DNA from: Muribaculaceae bacterium
Lineage (GTDB): Bacteria > Bacteroidota > Bacteroidia > Bacteroidales > Muribaculaceae
DNA: 64,000 nucleotides
Direction: 5' to 3'
NCBI GenBank assembly: GCA_023667015.1
Contig: JAMPAX010000004.1
Location: 88,921-152,920 of the forward strand
Part shown: in pieces, positions 62,400 to 64,000 of the stretch
Layout: every line of letters starts with the position of its first letter
Position numbering within the stretch: the stretch's first letter is position 1
Made by a program: the position numbers and the translations under genes
The notes under the pieces: generated by a model
Told to the model about the DNA's origin: nothing
Databases searched by the model: none
The model's input: the letters and a program-made list of their open reading frames with translations, nothing else

Positions 62400-62430
62400 C
62401 AAAATTACCAATTACTCCACAAAATCACAA
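62400..62430 (-). promoter_or_regulatory. promoter adjacent to the BadF-type kinase start codon
   Basis: Minus strand TTG (plus 62428-62430), 20 bases, TAATTTTG (plus 62400-62407). Transcription would begin at about the A of the ATG at 62395. Confidence 0.6.
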
Positions 62431-62455
62431 GGGTAAAATTTCCGTCCTGCACAAA

Positions 62456-62472
62456 GGCGATTGCAGATCGCC
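62456..62472. repeat. GGCGAT palindrome, shortened copy
   Basis: GGCGAT TGCAG ATCGCC, 7 bases after the DUF2130 stop codon in the minus direction. Confidence 0.7.
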
Positions 62473-62478
62473 CCTACA

Positions 62479-63861
62479 TCATATTTCCGAATTTGACTCT
62501 ATCATCTTGCGTATTGATGGAATGCCATGCGTCAGCTTCTTGACTGTCAAGTTTTCATCCGCCAGCTCGTTTGCCCTCAGCAACTTCTTCTCCGACTTGT
62601 CGAAGTTCTCCTTCACCGCCCGCAATGCCTCTATCTGCTTCTCCAGAGTCTTGATGACCTTGTCTATCCCCTCGTTGGCATCCACAAACTTCTTATGGGC
62701 AGCGGTGATATTATTGTTGAAAGTAGTACGAAAATTGTTGATTTTCTCCTCAAACCTCGAGAAATCCGCCGATTGGCTCTTCGCTGACTCCAACTGCCGC
62801 ACAAGGCTATAGCGCTCCTGATATGCTGTACGCGCCCCCTCGCTGATAATCCGCAACACCGGCATGAAAAACTGCGGCCGGATTACTATCATCTTAGGAA
62901 ACCTGTGGCTCTTGTCGACAATACCGTTATTATACAGCTCATTGTCTTGCTCCAGCATTGACACAAGGATAGCATATTCGCAATTCTTGCGATGACGGTC
63001 CTTGTCGAGTTTCTCCAGGAAGTCGTCGTTGCGGTGTTTCGTAGCCGTAGTGTCCATCTCATTTTTCATCTCAAACATGATGGATACATACTCCTCACCA
63101 TCTACATAATCGCGGAAAATAAAGTCTCCCTTTGTACCCTCCACGGCGATGTTGTCTTTTTCAAAAGTGGCATTCGGAAACTGACCCATGCACTGCGCCT
63201 CCTCAAACTTGATGGAGCAATGCTGTTCAAGAGTCTCGCCAACCATCTTCGTAGAAAGCCGCAAACGATAGTCGCGCAGCCGCTCAATCTCAGCTTGCTT
63301 GTCGTGGAGTTGCAATTCGTGCTGCTTCTGCAACTGATTTTCACGATCCTTGGAGGCAAGGCGGTCAGCCTTAAGCTCCGATTCAAGCTTGATTATACGC
63401 TTGTCGCGTTCCTGTATCTCGGATGCCACAGCATTGCGTTCCTCCAGAACGGCCACCTTACGTGTCTGCTCATTATTCGCTATCTCCTGTTCCAACTCGG
63501 CAATCCTGCGGTCTTTGGCTCCCACAACTTCAAACAGCTCCTTGTCCTTCTCAGCTTTCAGGCCGCTCAACTCAAACTTTTTGGTAGCCTCAAACGCATC
63601 TATTATACCCTGCAGACGCACCAACTCGCTGCGAAGTTCACCCAATTGCGACTCCTTCCCGGAAAGTTGCTTTTCAAAATTCTTCTCCGCCGAAGAGCGC
63701 ACAGCCTCCTCGCGGTTCTTGAACTGTTCGCGAAGTTCATCCATCCGCCGGTCAATTTCCTTGGCAAACTCAGTCGTGCGCACCTGCTCCAGCACAGCAG
63801 CAAAAGTACTGTCATCCACGGGCACTGCCGCCCCACACTCCGGACAAATAATCTTATTCAT
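62479..63861 (-). CDS. DUF2130 protein with N-terminal zinc motif and long coiled coil
   Basis: A 460-aa protein starting MNKIICPECGAAVPVDD at 63861; the promoter at 63884-63914 excludes the longer upstream frame. C6xxC9 starts a zinc-ribbon-like head. Residues about 30-200 are a charged coiled coil. The DUF2130 domain follows (CSIKFEEAQ, EGTKGDFIFRD, SIMFEMKNEMD), with an acidic/Lys core that resembles restriction-like nucleases. A second coiled coil closes the chain. A nuclease role is plausible but unproven. Confidence 0.88.
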   Translation of the reverse strand: MNKIICPECGAAVPVDDSTFAAVLEQVRTTEFAKEIDRRMDELREQFKNREEAVRSSAEKNFEKQLSGKESQLGELRSELVRLQGIIDAFEATKKFELSGLKAEKDKELFEVVGAKDRRIAELEQEIANNEQTRKVAVLEERNAVASEIQERDKRIIKLESELKADRLASKDRENQLQKQHELQLHDKQAEIERLRDYRLRLSTKMVGETLEQHCSIKFEEAQCMGQFPNATFEKDNIAVEGTKGDFIFRDYVDGEEYVSIMFEMKNEMDTTATKHRNDDFLEKLDKDRHRKNCEYAILVSMLEQDNELYNNGIVDKSHRFPKMIVIRPQFFMPVLRIISEGARTAYQERYSLVRQLESAKSQSADFSRFEEKINNFRTTFNNNITAAHKKFVDANEGIDKVIKTLEKQIEALRAVKENFDKSEKKLLRANELADENLTVKKLTHGIPSIRKMIESNSEI

Positions 63862-63883
63862 AACAGAAACAAAAAGTCGACTA

Positions 63884-63914
63884 CAAAAATAAGAAATAAA
63901 TAGAAAGCCGCCAA
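63884..63914 (-). promoter_or_regulatory. promoter of the DUF2130 gene
   Basis: Minus strand CTTG (TTG at plus 63912-63914), 20 bases, TATTTTTG (plus 63884-63891). It leaves an 18-base leader to the ATG at 63861. Beyond it, to the window end, I see nothing. Confidence 0.75.
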
Positions 63915-64000
63915 GCACAGAGAGTGTATGATAGTTCTCGCAACATAATTTGATACAAGCTGCACTTCACGGCACAAAATATTTTCGTGCATTTGTATCA

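Noticed and set aside
62992..63903. 303-codon plus-strand frame opposite the DUF2130 gene
   Set aside because: Leu-rich mirror of the coiled-coil codons; the minus-strand gene has promoter, zinc motif and family match.

Overview
The window looks like a chromosomal segment of a gut Bacteroidales, most likely a Muribaculaceae-type genome. The evidence is: repeated matches to the Bacteroidota promoter (TTTG at -33, TAnnTTTG at -7); no clear Shine-Dalgarno sites; a methylmalonyl-CoA mutase pair; an eukaryote-like (GT3) glycogen synthase beside a short glucan phosphorylase; Omp28, DUF6029, DUF5106, DUF6150 and DUF3127 family proteins; and secreted proteins with type IX-like C-terminal tails. No tRNA, rRNA, CRISPR array, phage gene or transposase was recognised.

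Layout. 1-8.6 kb (minus): a truncated SpoU RNA methyltransferase, a DcaP-like porin, a 2-hydroxyacid dehydrogenase, and a periplasmic redox operon (TlpA-like thioredoxin, DUF6029 barrel, Omp28 lipoprotein, DsbD). 8.9-19.1 kb (plus): a promoter-to-terminator unit iorA-iorB-aminotransferase-CoA transferase, then ftsE, then mutA-mutB. Together these suggest amino acid fermentation and the succinate-propionate route. 19.1-31 kb (mostly minus): a candidate non-coding RNA, a small basic secreted protein, and a long run of genes from an SGNH hydrolase through DUF5106, DoxX, mnmA, a bifunctional nuclease, argR, an ArgC-like protein without its catalytic Cys, ssb, speA and truA to ligA. 31-37.5 kb (plus): an aminotransferase, a BspA-like LRR protein, a Yip1-like protein, smpB, a U32 peptidase and a DUF3861 protein. 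37.7-47 kb (minus): small secreted proteins, a TonB-like protein, a large type IX-like secreted protein, a MINPP-type phosphatase, a lipoprotein, uvrA and a dihydrouridine synthase. 47-59 kb (plus): fprA, a uracil-DNA glycosylase-like gene, dedA, rpe, an SprT-like gene, a DUF3127 protein, glycogen synthase, glucan phosphorylase and an EF-G paralogue. 59.3-61 kb (plus): an AT-rich pair of unknown secreted proteins. 61-64 kb (minus): a small helical protein, a BadF-type kinase and a DUF2130 protein.

The most unusual feature is the intergenic DNA. It holds several families of short palindromes and many arrays with a strict 7-base period. One heptad class lies just upstream of four genes, always in the same orientation relative to transcription. 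Another class follows a CAAGTTTC...GAAACTTG palindrome after stop codons. The best protein-level oddities are the EF-G paralogue with Ala in place of the catalytic His, the ArgC-like protein with Ala in place of the catalytic Cys, and a DUF3127 protein that ends in an SSB-type DDLPF tip while the local SSB lacks one.
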